64,000 nucleotides of DNA, from contig NZ_JAPEPX010000001.1 of the NCBI RefSeq assembly GCF_026339935.1, forward strand, positions 248,001-312,000, read 5' to 3'. Made by a program: the position numbers and the translations under genes. Of this stretch, positions 35,964-45,613 are shown piece after piece. Under the pieces are notes generated by a model, which did not search any database, had not been told where the DNA came from, and worked only from the letters and a program-made list of their open reading frames with translations. Position 1 is the first letter of the stretch. Each line of letters starts with the position of its first letter. The stretch is from Streptomyces sp. NBC_01551. Its GTDB lineage: Bacteria > Actinomycetota > Actinomycetes > Streptomycetales > Streptomycetaceae.

Positions 35964-36905
35964 TCAGAGCTCGATGACGATCTTGCCGGCCGCGCGCCCG
36001 GTCCGGCTGAGCTCGAACGCCGCCGCCAGCTCCGCGAGCGGGAAGGTCCGCTCGACGGGAACGGTGAGCTGTCCGCTGTCGGCGAGCCGCCCCAGTTCGG
36101 CCAGGTCGGTGCCGACCGGCCGGACCCACATCCACTGGCCGCCCGCGCCGAGCACGCCGGGGTCGGCGATCGAGGCGTGCCGGCCGCCCGGGGCCAGCAC
36201 CGCCCGGGTGACGTCGAGGACGCCGCCGACGAAGTCCGCGACGACGGTGACGCCGTCGGGGGCCAGCGCGCGGACCCGCTCGGTCAGGCCCTCCCCGTAC
36301 TCGACCGGCTCGCAGCCGAGCCCCCGCAGCCGCTCGTGGTTGCGCTGGGAGGCCGTACCGATCACGCGCGCGCCCAGCACCCGGGCGATCTGCACGCCGA
36401 GGGAACCGACCCCGCCCGCCGCGCCGTGGATGAGGACGGTGTCGTCCTTGCCCGTGCCGAGGCGGGTGAGCAGCTGGTACGCGGTGAGCCCGGCCAGCGG
36501 CAGGCCGGCCGCCTCCTGCCAGCTGAGGCGGGCGGGCTTGGGCGCGAGCATCCGTACGGGGACGCTGACGAACTCGGCGAAGGTCCCGCCGCGCACGTAG
36601 TCCTTGCGGGCGTTCGAGATCACCTCGTCGCCGACCGCGTACTCGGGCGCGTCGATGCCGACCTTCTCCACGGTTCCGGCGACGTCCCAGCCCGGGACGA
36701 CGGGGTACATGACGTCCATCAGCGGGTCGAGCCCGCCGGCCATGATCTTCCAGTCGACGGGGTTGACCGCGGCGCACTTGACCCGGACGAGGACCTCGCC
36801 GGGGCCGACCTTGGGCATCGGGAGGCGGGTCTCGGTAAGCACCTCCGTCCCGCCGTACGTCTCGTACGCCATCGCGCGCATGGTGTTCTGGGTCTCCTGG
36901 GACAT
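35964..36905 (-). CDS. NADP-dependent quinone-oxidoreductase-type protein (zinc-free MDR)
   Basis: 313 residues. The N-terminal GroES-like half includes VKCAAVNPVDWKI and GWDVAGTVEKVG; the nucleotide-binding half contains VLIHGAAGGVGSLGVQIARVLGARVIGTAS. The zinc-ligand residues of alcohol dehydrogenases are lacking, so it belongs to the quinone oxidoreductase or enoyl reductase branch. The ATG at 36905 is preceded by GGAGAGG. It is a single-gene unit downstream of the sugar importer operon's terminator, without an obvious pathway link. Confidence 0.9.
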   Translation of the reverse strand: MSQETQNTMRAMAYETYGGTEVLTETRLPMPKVGPGEVLVRVKCAAVNPVDWKIMAGGLDPLMDVMYPVVPGWDVAGTVEKVGIDAPEYAVGDEVISNARKDYVRGGTFAEFVSVPVRMLAPKPARLSWQEAAGLPLAGLTAYQLLTRLGTGKDDTVLIHGAAGGVGSLGVQIARVLGARVIGTASQRNHERLRGLGCEPVEYGEGLTERVRALAPDGVTVVADFVGGVLDVTRAVLAPGGRHASIADPGVLGAGGQWMWVRPVGTDLAELGRLADSGQLTVPVERTFPLAELAAAFELSRTGRAAGKIVIEL

Positions 36906-36961
36906 GTACCCGGCCTCTCCGCGAGCTGCTGGAATCACTCGCTCCGTATCCCATCACGAAG

Positions 36962-36996
36962 GCCGCGCCCGCCCCTCGAAGCAGGGCGGGCACGGC
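36962..36996 (-). terminator. Terminator of the beta-glucoside operon
   Basis: A 13-bp arm pair (GCCGCGCCCGCCC with GGGCGGGCACGGC) pairs at 12 of 13 positions around a 9-base loop, about 17 bases after the GH1 stop on the minus strand. Confidence 0.65.
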
Positions 36997-37013
36997 CCGG
37001 ATCGGGGCACGCT

Positions 37014-38369
37014 CTAGCGCAGGGCCCGGTGGGCGGCGATCACCTCCGCGTACCGGCGGCCGCTGGACTTCACCGTGCGGCACTGGGTGGCGTAGTCGAC
37101 GTGGACCAGGCCGAAGCGCTTGTCGTACCCGTAGGCCCACTCGAAATTGTCCAGCAGGGACCAGGCGTAGTACCCGGCCAGCGGGGCGCCCCGACGGGCG
37201 GCGCGGGCGCAGGCGGCGAGGTGGGCGGTCAGGTAGTCGGCCCGCTCGGGGTCGTGGACGCGGCCGTCGGGGCCGACGGTGTCGGGGTACGAGGAGCCGT
37301 TCTCGGTGACGTGGATCCGCCGGGCCCCGTACTCCTCGGTGAGCCGCATGAGCAGGGTCTCGATGCCGCTCGCGTCGACCTCCCAGTCCATGCCGGTGCG
37401 CGGGACGCCGGGGCGGGCGATCTGGCGGGCGTGGGGCGCGGGGCCGGCCGGGTCGGCGGTGACGGTCTGCGGGAAGTAGTAGTTCAGGCCGGTCCAGTCG
37501 AGCGGGGCGGCGATGGTGGCGAGGTCGCCGGGGCGTTCGGGGAGGTCCACGCCGTAGACCTCGCGCATGTCGGCGGGGAAGCCGCGGCCGTGGACGGGGT
37601 CGAGCCACCAGCGGTTGACGTGGCCGTCCATGCGCACGGCAGCCGCCCGGTCGGCCTCGGAGGCGGTGGCGGGCTCGATGGTGGAGAGGTTGTTGACGAT
37701 GCCGATCTCCGCCCCGGGCGCGGCGGCGCGGACGGCCTCGGTGGCCAGGCCGTGGCCGAGGAGCAGGTGGTACGAGGCGCGGACGGCGGCGATCAGGTCG
37801 GTCAGGCCGGGGGCCATCCTTCCCTCCAGGTGGCCGATCCAGGCCGAGCAGAGCGGCTCGTTGAGGGTGGCCCACCGGGTGACGCGGTCGCCGAGGCGTT
37901 CGGCGACGAGCTCGGCGTACGAGGCGAAGTGCCCGGCGGTCGCCCGCTCGGGCCAGCCCCCGCGGTCCTGGAGGGCCTGGGGCAGGTCCCAGTGGTAGAG
38001 GGTGGCGCAGGGGGTGATGCCGGCGGCGAGCAGGCCGTCCACCAGCCGGTCGTAGAAGTCGAGGCCCTTGGGGTTGACCGGGCCGTCCCCGCCGGGGACC
38101 ACGCGGGGCCAGGCGACGGAGAACCGGTAGGCGTCGGCGCCGAGTTCACGCATGAGGGTGATGTCCTCGGGCCAGCGGTGGTAGTGGTCGCAGGCGGTGT
38201 CCCCGGTGTGGCCGCCGTCGACGGCCGAGGGCGTGTGGGAGAAGGTGTCCCAGATGGAGGGGGCCCGGCCGTCCTCGTCGACCGCGCCCTCGATCTGGTA
38301 GGCGGAGGTCGCGGTGCCCCAGGCGAAGTCGCGGGGCAGGGCGGCGAGGTCGATGGCGTGATCGGTCAT
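37014..38369 (-). CDS. GH1 beta-glucosidase
   Basis: 451 residues, normal for GH1. The acid/base is Glu171 in TLNEP and the nucleophile Glu356 in [22 protein letters not shown] near the start and [23 protein letters not shown] near the end are family signatures. No signal peptide is visible, so it acts on imported disaccharides such as cellobiose. Its start overlaps the MalG-type permease stop by 4 bases, placing it last in the four-gene operon. Confidence 0.96.
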   Translation of the reverse strand: MTDHAIDLAALPRDFAWGTATSAYQIEGAVDEDGRAPSIWDTFSHTPSAVDGGHTGDTACDHYHRWPEDITLMRELGADAYRFSVAWPRVVPGGDGPVNPKGLDFYDRLVDGLLAAGITPCATLYHWDLPQALQDRGGWPERATAGHFASYAELVAERLGDRVTRWATLNEPLCSAWIGHLEGRMAPGLTDLIAAVRASYHLLLGHGLATEAVRAAAPGAEIGIVNNLSTIEPATASEADRAAAVRMDGHVNRWWLDPVHGRGFPADMREVYGVDLPERPGDLATIAAPLDWTGLNYYFPQTVTADPAGPAPHARQIARPGVPRTGMDWEVDASGIETLLMRLTEEYGARRIHVTENGSSYPDTVGPDGRVHDPERADYLTAHLAACARAARRGAPLAGYYAWSLLDNFEWAYGYDKRFGLVHVDYATQCRTVKSSGRRYAEVIAAHRALR

Positions 38370-39247
38370 TTGACGGCTCCTGCCGTGAGTCCGGCCACCA
38401 AGTACCGCTGCAACAGCAGGAATCCGGCGACGACGGGGATGCTGACGACGAGTGAGGCGGCCATGATCTGGTTCCAGTAGACGTCGTTCTGCGTGGAGTA
38501 GCCCTGCAGGCCGACGGCGAGGGTGCGGGTGGTGTCGTTGGTCATGACGGAGGCGAAGAGCACCTCGCCCCAGGCGGTCATGAACGCGTACACGGCGACG
38601 GCGACGATGCCGGGGGCGGCCGCCGGGATCACGACCCGCACGAGCGCGCCGAGGGGGCCGCAGCCGTCGACGGTGGCGGCCTCGTCGAGGTCGCGGGGCA
38701 CCGAGTCGAAGTACCCGATGAGCATCCAGATGGAGAAGGGGAGGGAGAACGTCAGGTAGGTGAGGATCAGCCCGCCCCGGGAGCCGTAGAGCGCGACGCC
38801 GGTGCTGTTGCCGATGTTGACGAAGATCAGGAACAGCGGGAGCAGGAAGAGGATCCCCGGGAACATCTGGGTGGACAGCACGGTGACGGTGAACAGGCGC
38901 TTGCCGCGGAAGCGGTACCGGCTGACCGCGTAGGCCGCGAAGACGGCGATGACCACCGAGCAGACGGTGGCGGCGCCCGCCACGATCAGGGAGTTCACGA
39001 AGTACCTGGCGAGCGGGACGGTGTGCCAGATGTCGGCGTACGGACGGACGGTGAGGCCGCTGGGTATCCAGCGGAACCGGCCGGAGACGTCCCCCAGCGG
39101 CTTGAGCGAGCTGGTGACCATCACATAGACGGGCAGCAGCACGAAGCCGGTGAGGAGGGTGAGGAAGACGGCCCGCACGACGCGGAACGACGGCGGCGGG
39201 GCCAGCGGCGACCTCGTACGCGCGCGGGCGCGGCGGCGGTCAGGCAT
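38366..39247 (-). CDS. Sugar ABC permease, MalG type
   Basis: 293 residues with six membrane helices. The cytoplasmic EAA loop reads [23 protein letters not shown], which contacts the ATPase. The Arg-rich N-terminus ([10 protein letters not shown]) fits an inside location. It overlaps the MalF-type gene by 8 bases and the glucosidase gene by 4. No ATPase is encoded in the operon; in Streptomyces, MsiK encoded elsewhere commonly powers such importers. Confidence 0.94.
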   Translation of the reverse strand: MPDRRRARARTRSPLAPPPSFRVVRAVFLTLLTGFVLLPVYVMVTSSLKPLGDVSGRFRWIPSGLTVRPYADIWHTVPLARYFVNSLIVAGAATVCSVVIAVFAAYAVSRYRFRGKRLFTVTVLSTQMFPGILFLLPLFLIFVNIGNSTGVALYGSRGGLILTYLTFSLPFSIWMLIGYFDSVPRDLDEAATVDGCGPLGALVRVVIPAAAPGIVAVAVYAFMTAWGEVLFASVMTNDTTRTLAVGLQGYSTQNDVYWNQIMAASLVVSIPVVAGFLLLQRYLVAGLTAGAVK

Positions 39248-40274
39248 CGGCGTTCCTCCGTCCGCGCCCGGTCAGGACCAGGTACCCGGCGGTGACCAGC
39301 AGCAGGAACAGCAGCAGGAGGACGGACATGGCCGCGCCGGCGCCGAAGTTCCAGGTGACGAAGCTGGACTGGTAGATGTGCAGGGAGATCAGGTCGGCGG
39401 CCTCCGGGGCGGCCTTGCCGAACAGCACGAACGGCGTGTTGAAGTCGTTGAAGGTCCACAGGAACAGCACCAGGAGCAGCACCTGGTTGACCGCGCCGAC
39501 CGAGGGCAGGGTGATCCGGCGGATCCGCTGCCAGCTGCCGGCCCCGTCCAGCGCGGCGGCCTCGTACAGCTCCTTGGGGATGTTCTGGAGCGCGGCCGTC
39601 ACGATGAGGAAGGCGAACGGCCAGCCCTTCCAGACGGAGACGGTCAGCAGCGCCCAGAAGCTGTTGTCGCCGAGCAGCCAGAAGGTGTGGTCCGCGCCGC
39701 CGAGGCCGAGTTGGTCGTGCAGGACGTGGTTCACCAGCCCGTTGTCCCGCTGGAACATGAACGCCCAGGTGATGACCGCCGCGTAGACGGGCAGGGCGTA
39801 CGGGACGAGGAACAGCGCGCGCAGCGCACCGCGGCCGCGGAAGGACTCCTGGGTGAAGACGGCGGCCGCGGTGCCGAGCAGCCAGCACAGGCCGACGGAG
39901 AGCAGGGTGAACAGGCAGGTGGTGAGGAACGAGCCCAACAGGGCTTCGCCGACGGGCTTGTTGACGTCGACGGCGAGTTCGTAGTTGGCCAGGCCCGTCC
40001 AGGCGGCGCCGGTCCAGTCCCGGATGAAGAACTGGGTCAGCTGCCGGAAGCTCATGACGATGCCCATGGCCATCGGGGCAAGGTGGATGAGCAGTTCGAG
40101 GAGCAGGGCGGGCAGCAGCAGGAGGTAGGGCAGGGCGGCCCTGCGCACGCGGCCGGTGCGGCGCGCGCGTGCGAGGGGGCGGGCGGCGGCGTGGGCTTTG
40201 GTGTGGGGGTCGGCGTGGGGATCCGCGTGGGGGTCGGTGCGGGTGTGGGTGTCGGTGTCGGTGTGGGCGCTCAT
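39240..40274 (-). CDS. Sugar ABC permease, MalF type
   Basis: 344 residues with about six membrane helices and the EAA loop ELYEAAALDGAGSWQRIRRITLP. The cytoplasmic N-terminus carries an unusual repeat of His-Thr-Asp and Asp-Pro-His units over the first 28 residues, coded by GTGGGGGTCGG-like repeats. It forms the channel with the MalG-type protein, working with the binding protein whose gene ends 11 bases upstream. Confidence 0.93.
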   Translation of the reverse strand: MSAHTDTDTHTRTDPHADPHADPHTKAHAAARPLARARRTGRVRRAALPYLLLLPALLLELLIHLAPMAMGIVMSFRQLTQFFIRDWTGAAWTGLANYELAVDVNKPVGEALLGSFLTTCLFTLLSVGLCWLLGTAAAVFTQESFRGRGALRALFLVPYALPVYAAVITWAFMFQRDNGLVNHVLHDQLGLGGADHTFWLLGDNSFWALLTVSVWKGWPFAFLIVTAALQNIPKELYEAAALDGAGSWQRIRRITLPSVGAVNQVLLLVLFLWTFNDFNTPFVLFGKAAPEAADLISLHIYQSSFVTWNFGAGAAMSVLLLLFLLLVTAGYLVLTGRGRRNADA

Positions 40275-40284
40275 GGGGCGGGGC

Positions 40285-41607
40285 TCAGCTCGCCATCTGC
40301 TGCTGGGCCTTGGTGAGCTTGGCCTTGACCGACTCGGTGGTCACGGGGCGGCCCGCCGCCGCGTCGGCGAACAGCTCCTTGACCGCGGTGCCGACGGTGG
40401 TCTCGAACTGGGATTCCTGCGGCACCTGAGGGAGCGGGGCGGCGCTGGTGGAGAGGGTCTCGCGGAGCACGGTGAGGTCCTCGGTGGCGAACGCGGCGTC
40501 GCTCTGGGCCGCCTTGACCGGCGGAATGGAGCCGTAGGCCTTGTTGAGGATCTTCTGCTCCTCGTCACCGGTCATGAACTTCACGAACGTGAGGGCGCCG
40601 TCGATGTTGTCGGTGTTCTTGAAGACGGCCATGTTGATGCCGGCGACCATGGAGTTGGTGTTCGTGCCGGTGCCGGGCGCGCCGCCGGCGGGCACCGGGA
40701 CGGGGGCCACGCCCCAGTCGCCCTCCTTCATGCCGTGGCTCTTGAAGGAGGTGGCGGCGCTCTGCCAGAGCACCATGGCCGTCTTGCCGGCCGCGAAGTC
40801 CTGGAGGGACTGGTTCTGGGCGTACTCGGCGTTGCCCGGGGCGATGATCTTGTCCTTGGCCATCAGGTCGACATACTGCTTGACGGCTTCGACGGCGCCC
40901 GGGCTGTCGAAGGTGGGCTTGCCGGCCGCGTCGAAGAAGTCCGCGCCGTGCTGCCGGGCGAGGACGAAGACCTGGTGGATGTTGTTGGCGAGGTTCGACC
41001 CCTCCGCGCCGAGGGCCCAGCAGCCGTCCCTGGACAGCCTCTGCCCGGTCGTGACCATCTCGTCCCAGGTGGCCGGGGGCTTCTCGATGCCCGCCTCCCG
41101 GAACATCTTCTTGTTGTAGTAGAGCGCGTACGACATCGAGTAGAGCGGGACGGCGGCCGGGTCCTGGCCGGTGGCGCCGGCCGAGCCGATGGCGGAGGCG
41201 ACGAAGCGGTCCTTGCCTCCGATGGCGCCGAACTTCTCGGCGTCCCAGGGCAGCAGTGCCCCGGTGGCCTGGAGGGAGGCGGACCAGGTGTTGCCGATGT
41301 TGAGTACGTCGGGCCCCTGGCCGGAGGCGGTGGCGGCGAGGATCCGGTTGAGGAGGTCCGCCCAGGGAACCACCTCCAGCTTGACCTTGATGCCGGTCTG
41401 CTGCTCGAACTTCTTCAGCTCGGGGCCGAGGGTCGCCTCGTCCGCCGCGATGTCGGGGCCCTGGTTGGAGGCCCAGTAGGTGAGTTCCTTCGGGGCGGTG
41501 TTGGAGCCGCCCCCGCCGTTCGTCGTGCCGCCGCCGCAGCCGGCGGCCGTGGCGGCGAGGAGGGAGACGGCGATCGCGGTGGTGGTGGCGGCTCGGGCTC
41601 TGCGCAT
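40285..41607 (-). CDS. Sugar-binding lipoprotein of the ABC importer
   Basis: 440 residues. The signal peptide ends in a lipobox, ATAAGC, followed by a Gly-rich spacer. The body has the family-1 extracellular binding-protein pattern (VVPWADLLNRILAATASGQGPDVLNIGNTW). It captures the sugar outside the membrane. It is the first gene of the operon and faces the ROK regulator gene across a 182-base divergent region. The glucosidase implies a beta-glucoside; the exact sugar is not known. Confidence 0.95.
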   Translation of the reverse strand: MRRARAATTTAIAVSLLAATAAGCGGGTTNGGGGSNTAPKELTYWASNQGPDIAADEATLGPELKKFEQQTGIKVKLEVVPWADLLNRILAATASGQGPDVLNIGNTWSASLQATGALLPWDAEKFGAIGGKDRFVASAIGSAGATGQDPAAVPLYSMSYALYYNKKMFREAGIEKPPATWDEMVTTGQRLSRDGCWALGAEGSNLANNIHQVFVLARQHGADFFDAAGKPTFDSPGAVEAVKQYVDLMAKDKIIAPGNAEYAQNQSLQDFAAGKTAMVLWQSAATSFKSHGMKEGDWGVAPVPVPAGGAPGTGTNTNSMVAGINMAVFKNTDNIDGALTFVKFMTGDEEQKILNKAYGSIPPVKAAQSDAAFATEDLTVLRETLSTSAAPLPQVPQESQFETTVGTAVKELFADAAAGRPVTTESVKAKLTKAQQQMAS

Positions 41608-41690
41608 GGCGGATCGGCCCCTTTCGGCAGGGTCGGGGAAAGCCGGCGGGCGGGTCTCGGCCGGGGCGCCTCGTCGGCGCCCACTGGTCC

Positions 41691-41720
41691 AGGCCTTAAT
41701 TTAGGACGTGAGTTAAGCCT
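41691..41720. promoter_or_regulatory. Probable ROK-regulator operator
   Basis: An imperfect palindrome AGGCCTTAA, 13 bases, then TTAAGCCT lies in the divergent region. It is much more AT-rich than its surroundings and matches the type of site that ROK repressors use. It could control both the importer operon and the ROK gene. Confidence 0.6.
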
Positions 41721-41789
41721 CGTGAAAGGGTCGCGTCAAGAGCTCGCGCAGGGGTATGTTGCGACCAACTGCAGGGCGGGAGGAGACAG

Positions 41790-43091
41790 ATGACGACAGG
41801 GCGTAGCGGCCGTACGGTGCGGGACCTGCGGCGCGGCAACCGCAGCGCCGTGCTCCAGCGGCTGTACTTCGGCGGACCGATGAGCCGTCAGGAGCTGGGG
41901 CCGGCGACGGGGCTGAGCTCCGGATCCGTCAGCAACGTCGTCGGCGAGCTCATCGCGGACGGCTTGCTGGAGGAGGCGGGCGTCGTGGACTCGGACGGGG
42001 GCCGCCCGCGGACCCTGCTGCGGGTCTCCCCCGGCAGCGCCCACCTGATCGGGGTCGACGTCGGCGAGACCCGGGTCCGCGTCGAGCTGTTCGACCTCAC
42101 CCTGACCGAACTCGCCCGTACCGAACTGCCGTTGCTGCCGCGCGGCTGCTACGACGTCGGCCCGATCGTGGACCACGTCCGGACGGGGATCGCGGCGGTG
42201 CTGGCGCAGGCCGGCGTCGGCACGGACCGGCTGCTGGGCGTGGGCGTGGGCGTCCCGGGGATAGTGGACCGCGAGGCGCCGGGCGGCGCGGTCGTCCACG
42301 GGCAGACGATCGGGTGGGACGCGGTGCCGCTGGAGGCCCTGCTGCGCGCGACGGGGGCGCTGCCGCAGGAGGTCCCGTACCTCATCGACAACGGCGCCCG
42401 GACGCTCGGCCAGGCGGAGATGTGGTTCGGGGCGGGGCGGGGCGCACGGGACGCCGTGGTGGTCCTGTTCGGGTCCGGGGTCGGCGCGAGCCTGATCACG
42501 GACGGCTCGCCGGAGGGCGGCAGTACGGAGGGCACCCCTCTGGAGTGGGGCCACTTGACGGTCTCGGTCCGCGGGCGGCGCTGCCGGTGCGGGGCGCTGG
42601 GCTGCCTGGAGGCGTACACGGGGGCGGAGTCGCTGCTGGCGCGGTGGGCGGAGCTCGGCGGGGACGTCGGGGGCCGGCGGGCCGACGCGGCGAACGAGGA
42701 GGAAGCCCTCGCGGCCCTGCTGGCGGCGGCGCTCGCGGACGACCCGGTGGCGCGGGACGTCCTCGACGAGACGGCGGAGTACCTGGGCGCGGGGCTGTCG
42801 GACGTGATCAACCTGTTCCGGCCGGAGCGGATCCTGATCGGCGGCTGGGCCGGCCTGCTGCTGGGCCCGTACATCCTCCCGGCGGTACGGGAGCACGCGA
42901 CGCGCTACTCCCTGCGCCACCCGGCCGCCCGGGTCGCGATCGAGCTGGGCTCCCTCGGCCCGGACGCGGTCACGGTGGGCGCGGCCACGCTGCCCCTGTC
43001 CGCCTTCTTCACCACCGGCGGCCGCCGCCCCGCCCCGCCCGCCCTCCCCGAACAGCCGGGCTGGCGAACCGCGTTGACCCGGCGGGGCTAG
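41790..43091 (+). CDS. ROK-family transcriptional regulator
   Basis: 433 residues. The N-terminal winged helix (about 15-75) reads SRQELGPATGLSSGSVSNVVGELIADGLLEE. A ROK fold follows with GVGVGVPGIVD, and the zinc motif CRCGALGCLEAY after EWGHLTV. It should be a sugar-responsive repressor of the divergent importer-glucosidase operon. GGAGG occurs shortly before the ATG. No LacI-type CebR is seen, so this uptake locus differs from the usual cellobiose locus. Confidence 0.93.
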   Translation: MTTGRSGRTVRDLRRGNRSAVLQRLYFGGPMSRQELGPATGLSSGSVSNVVGELIADGLLEEAGVVDSDGGRPRTLLRVSPGSAHLIGVDVGETRVRVELFDLTLTELARTELPLLPRGCYDVGPIVDHVRTGIAAVLAQAGVGTDRLLGVGVGVPGIVDREAPGGAVVHGQTIGWDAVPLEALLRATGALPQEVPYLIDNGARTLGQAEMWFGAGRGARDAVVVLFGSGVGASLITDGSPEGGSTEGTPLEWGHLTVSVRGRRCRCGALGCLEAYTGAESLLARWAELGGDVGGRRADAANEEEALAALLAAALADDPVARDVLDETAEYLGAGLSDVINLFRPERILIGGWAGLLLGPYILPAVREHATRYSLRHPAARVAIELGSLGPDAVTVGAATLPLSAFFTTGGRRPAPPALPEQPGWRTALTRRG

Positions 43092-43095
43092 GGAG

Positions 43096-43122
43096 TGTCG
43101 TCAAAGCGGCGCCTGGCCCGCG
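43096..43122 (+). repeat. Copy 2 of the dispersed 27-bp repeat
   Basis: It begins TGTCGTCAAAGCGGCG and matches 10286-10312 at 25 of 27 bases. It also lies just after a stop codon, here that of the ROK gene. Confidence 0.55.
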
Positions 43123-43177
43123 CCGCCCTTGCCGGGGGCCGGCGGGCGCCCCGGAGCGGAAGGAGAAGGCCGACCTC

Positions 43178-43489
43178 GTGGCGGACCACCGGATCCGGGA
43201 GCTGGACCTGACCGGCAAGATCCGGATGCGACTGGTACCGGCGGCCCGCGAGGTGCGCGCGCTCCACGAGCAGCGGGGCAACCCGTCGCACGAGCACTCC
43301 GGCAGCAGGCAGAACGGCCGCGGGGGCACGACCGTCGCCGCCCGGCAGTGGCGGATCCAGAAGGGCGAGGACGGCCGCCGGCACCTGGTCGAGACGCTCC
43401 GCTTCAGCAGCCGGGAGATCCAGGACCTCCTGCGCACCAACGTCACCGACGCGGGCTGGACGTGGCGCGGGGTGCTGCACAAGCCGTGA
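43178..43489 (+). CDS. Small basic protein of unknown function
   Basis: 103 residues from GTG, with AAGGAGAAGG about 10 bases upstream. It is rich in Arg and His, for example IRMRLVPAAREVRALHEQRG and HEHSGSRQNGRGG, and ends with TNVTDAGWTWRGVLHKP. No domain, signal peptide or membrane helix is recognised. It follows the ROK gene by about 86 bases and is convergent with the RNA ligase gene. Confidence 0.5.
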   Translation: MADHRIRELDLTGKIRMRLVPAAREVRALHEQRGNPSHEHSGSRQNGRGGTTVAARQWRIQKGEDGRRHLVETLRFSSREIQDLLRTNVTDAGWTWRGVLHKP

Positions 43490-43558
43490 CGGGCGCAGCC
43501 GCGGACCCGGCCCGGGGTCCGGGGGCCGGCGCGGCGGCGCGCCGCGCCAGGGCCCGGC

Positions 43559-44635
43559 TCACTCGTACTCCGTGCCGCCCTTGCGGGTCAGGTACGCCGG
43601 GCTGACGGCCTTCGCGATGGCGCGGCCGCCGACGACCGGGCTGTAGCGCTCCGCCGCCGGGCGGATGACGACGCCCTCGCGCAGGTGCAGGTTCCGCCCG
43701 GAGACGGTCTCGCGGCCGGTGGCCAGCTCCAGGACCACGTCCAGCGTGTACGGACCCTCGAACAGCCTCGGCACCTGCGGGAGTTCCCCGTCCGCCAGCA
43801 CCTCGGCCGGGTCCAGCCAGCGCACCTGGCCGTCGATCTCGGCGGAGACGTCGAAGACCGCGAACCCGGGGGCCGAGCCGGCCAGCGCGGCGTGCGCCCC
43901 GTAGCCCAGGTCCTGGACGCCCGTCCCGTACACCTCGCCGAAGATCCCGACGCGGCTCGCGCCCAGCGTCCCGGCGAGCCGGGCGGCGACCTCCGCCACG
44001 CCGTGGCCGCGTACGGCCCGCCAGTACACGTTGCGCTCGTCCTCCTTGAGGGCCAGGCCCTTGGCCCCGATGCCCTTGGAGGAAACGAGCACCCGCTCCC
44101 CCTCGGCGACGTACGTCAGCAGGCAGGCGGTCCCGTGGAGCTTCTCCGTCAGGACGACCGGCTCGCCGGGCTCGAAGATGTGCGGGTAGCGCTGGAGGTT
44201 CTCGATGTCCACCCACGGCAGCAGATCGGGGGCGGACTCCACGTCGCCGTCCATGGTCGTGGGGATCGGCGGCGCCCATTTGGTGATGCCGAGCAGCCCG
44301 GCGAAGTCCGTGCCCTCCTCGGCCGCCTGCCCCAGGTCCACCTCGGCCAGCGCGCCCGGCCGGCACACCAGGCCCTGTGACAGCTCGCCCCGCAGCCGGA
44401 CGGCCTTGACCCGGTCGCAGGCGCTCCCGGCGAGGCGGCCCGTCAGGCCCAGTTCCTCGATCAGGGCGGCGGGCAGTACGGCCTGCTCGGGTATGTAGAG
44501 CGCGAAGTCCCCCGTACGGTAGGCGCCCTTGGCGACGACGGCGCGGTACAGGCCGACTTGGGCCAGTTCCAGGGCGTCGGCGTTCGGGTGGTCGTGGACG
44601 GTCAGCTCTTCCACGGTGACGCGCAGGGTCGACAT
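43559..44635 (-). CDS. DraRnl-type RNA ligase
   Basis: 358 residues. An N-terminal OB-like domain (about 1-120) starts HPNADALELAQVGLYRAVVAKGAY. The nucleotidyltransferase domain has motif I TEKLHGTA, with Lys165 as the expected adenylated residue, motif III IFGEVYG (231-237), motif IV REGVVIRP (319-326) and motif V AKAVSP (341-346). KxHG in place of KxDG, with the OB domain first, matches the Deinococcus DRB0094 family, which seals 3'-OH/5'-phosphate nicks in duplexes with an RNA 3' end. AAGGAG precedes the ATG. It is about 10 kb from the ligase-kinase operon. Confidence 0.9.
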   Translation of the reverse strand: MSTLRVTVEELTVHDHPNADALELAQVGLYRAVVAKGAYRTGDFALYIPEQAVLPAALIEELGLTGRLAGSACDRVKAVRLRGELSQGLVCRPGALAEVDLGQAAEEGTDFAGLLGITKWAPPIPTTMDGDVESAPDLLPWVDIENLQRYPHIFEPGEPVVLTEKLHGTACLLTYVAEGERVLVSSKGIGAKGLALKEDERNVYWRAVRGHGVAEVAARLAGTLGASRVGIFGEVYGTGVQDLGYGAHAALAGSAPGFAVFDVSAEIDGQVRWLDPAEVLADGELPQVPRLFEGPYTLDVVLELATGRETVSGRNLHLREGVVIRPAAERYSPVVGGRAIAKAVSPAYLTRKGGTEYE

Positions 44636-44779
44636 GGCAGGCTCCTTCGGGAATCGGTGTCGGGTGGACAAGTGGGTCTCGGGTGACGCCGGACCACTGT
44701 CCGTGGCGCCATTTGCGGTGGTCCAGCCGTTATCCGGCTGCTAGCCTGCGCCGCCCACCGCGTCACACAGGAGGCTCGC

Positions 44780-45532
44780 ATGTCACGTCGCCCAGTCACG
44801 ATCGTCACCGGAGGCAGCAGGGGCATAGGTGCGGCGGCCTGTGTGCGGCTGGCCTCGGCCGGCCATGACCTGGTCCTCGGCTACGCCACGGACGACGCGG
44901 CCGCCGAGGCCACCGCCGAGCGGTCGAGGGCGGCCGGCGCCCGGTGCGTGACGGTGCGCGGCGACACCTCCCAGGAGTGCGGCGTCGAGCGCCTCTTCGA
45001 CATCGCCGGGGCCGAACTCGGCACGGTCACCGGCCTCGTCAACAACGCCGGCGTCACCGGGCCGCTCGGCCGCCTCGCCGACGCCACGACCGACGACCTG
45101 CGGCGCGTGGTGGAGGTCAACCTCCTCGGGTACCTGCTCTGCTGCCGCCGGGCCGCCCGCGACATGTCCGAGGCCGGCGGAGGCGCCGGCGGGGCCATCG
45201 TGAACGTCTCCTCGGCCGCCGCCACCCTCGGCAGCCCCGGGGACTACGTCCACTACGCGGCCACCAAGGCGGCCGTCGACACCCTCACCCTGGGCCTGGC
45301 CAAGGAACTCGGCCCGGACGGGATCCGGGTGAACGCCGTCGCGCCCGGCATCATCGAGACCGACATGCACGCGGCGATGGGCGACCCCGACCGCCCCGCG
45401 CGGGCCGCCGCCGGAATCCCCCTCGGGCGGCCCGGGCAGCCCGAGGAGATCGCCGGGGCCATCGCCTGGCTGCTGTCCCCGGACGCCTCGTACACGACCG
45501 GAGCCGTCCTGCGGGTCTCGGGCGGCCGCTGA
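44780..45532 (+). CDS. SDR-family oxidoreductase
   Basis: 250 residues. TGGSRGIG binds the nicotinamide cofactor; NNAG, then Ser in NVSSAAA and YVHYAATK provide the catalytic set, and GIRVNAVAPGIIETDM is the classical later motif. It resembles 3-oxoacyl reductases and glucose-dehydrogenase-like SDRs; the substrate is unknown. GGAGG precedes the ATG. It is divergent from the RNA ligase gene, with no shared role evident. Confidence 0.94.
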   Translation: MSRRPVTIVTGGSRGIGAAACVRLASAGHDLVLGYATDDAAAEATAERSRAAGARCVTVRGDTSQECGVERLFDIAGAELGTVTGLVNNAGVTGPLGRLADATTDDLRRVVEVNLLGYLLCCRRAARDMSEAGGGAGGAIVNVSSAAATLGSPGDYVHYAATKAAVDTLTLGLAKELGPDGIRVNAVAPGIIETDMHAAMGDPDRPARAAAGIPLGRPGQPEEIAGAIAWLLSPDASYTTGAVLRVSGGR

Positions 45533-45613
45533 CCGGGCTTCGGGGCTCGGACTTCGCGGCTACGCGGCTTCGGGGCTTCGGGGCTTCGGGCTACGCGGTT
45601 TCAGCCGGGGTAC

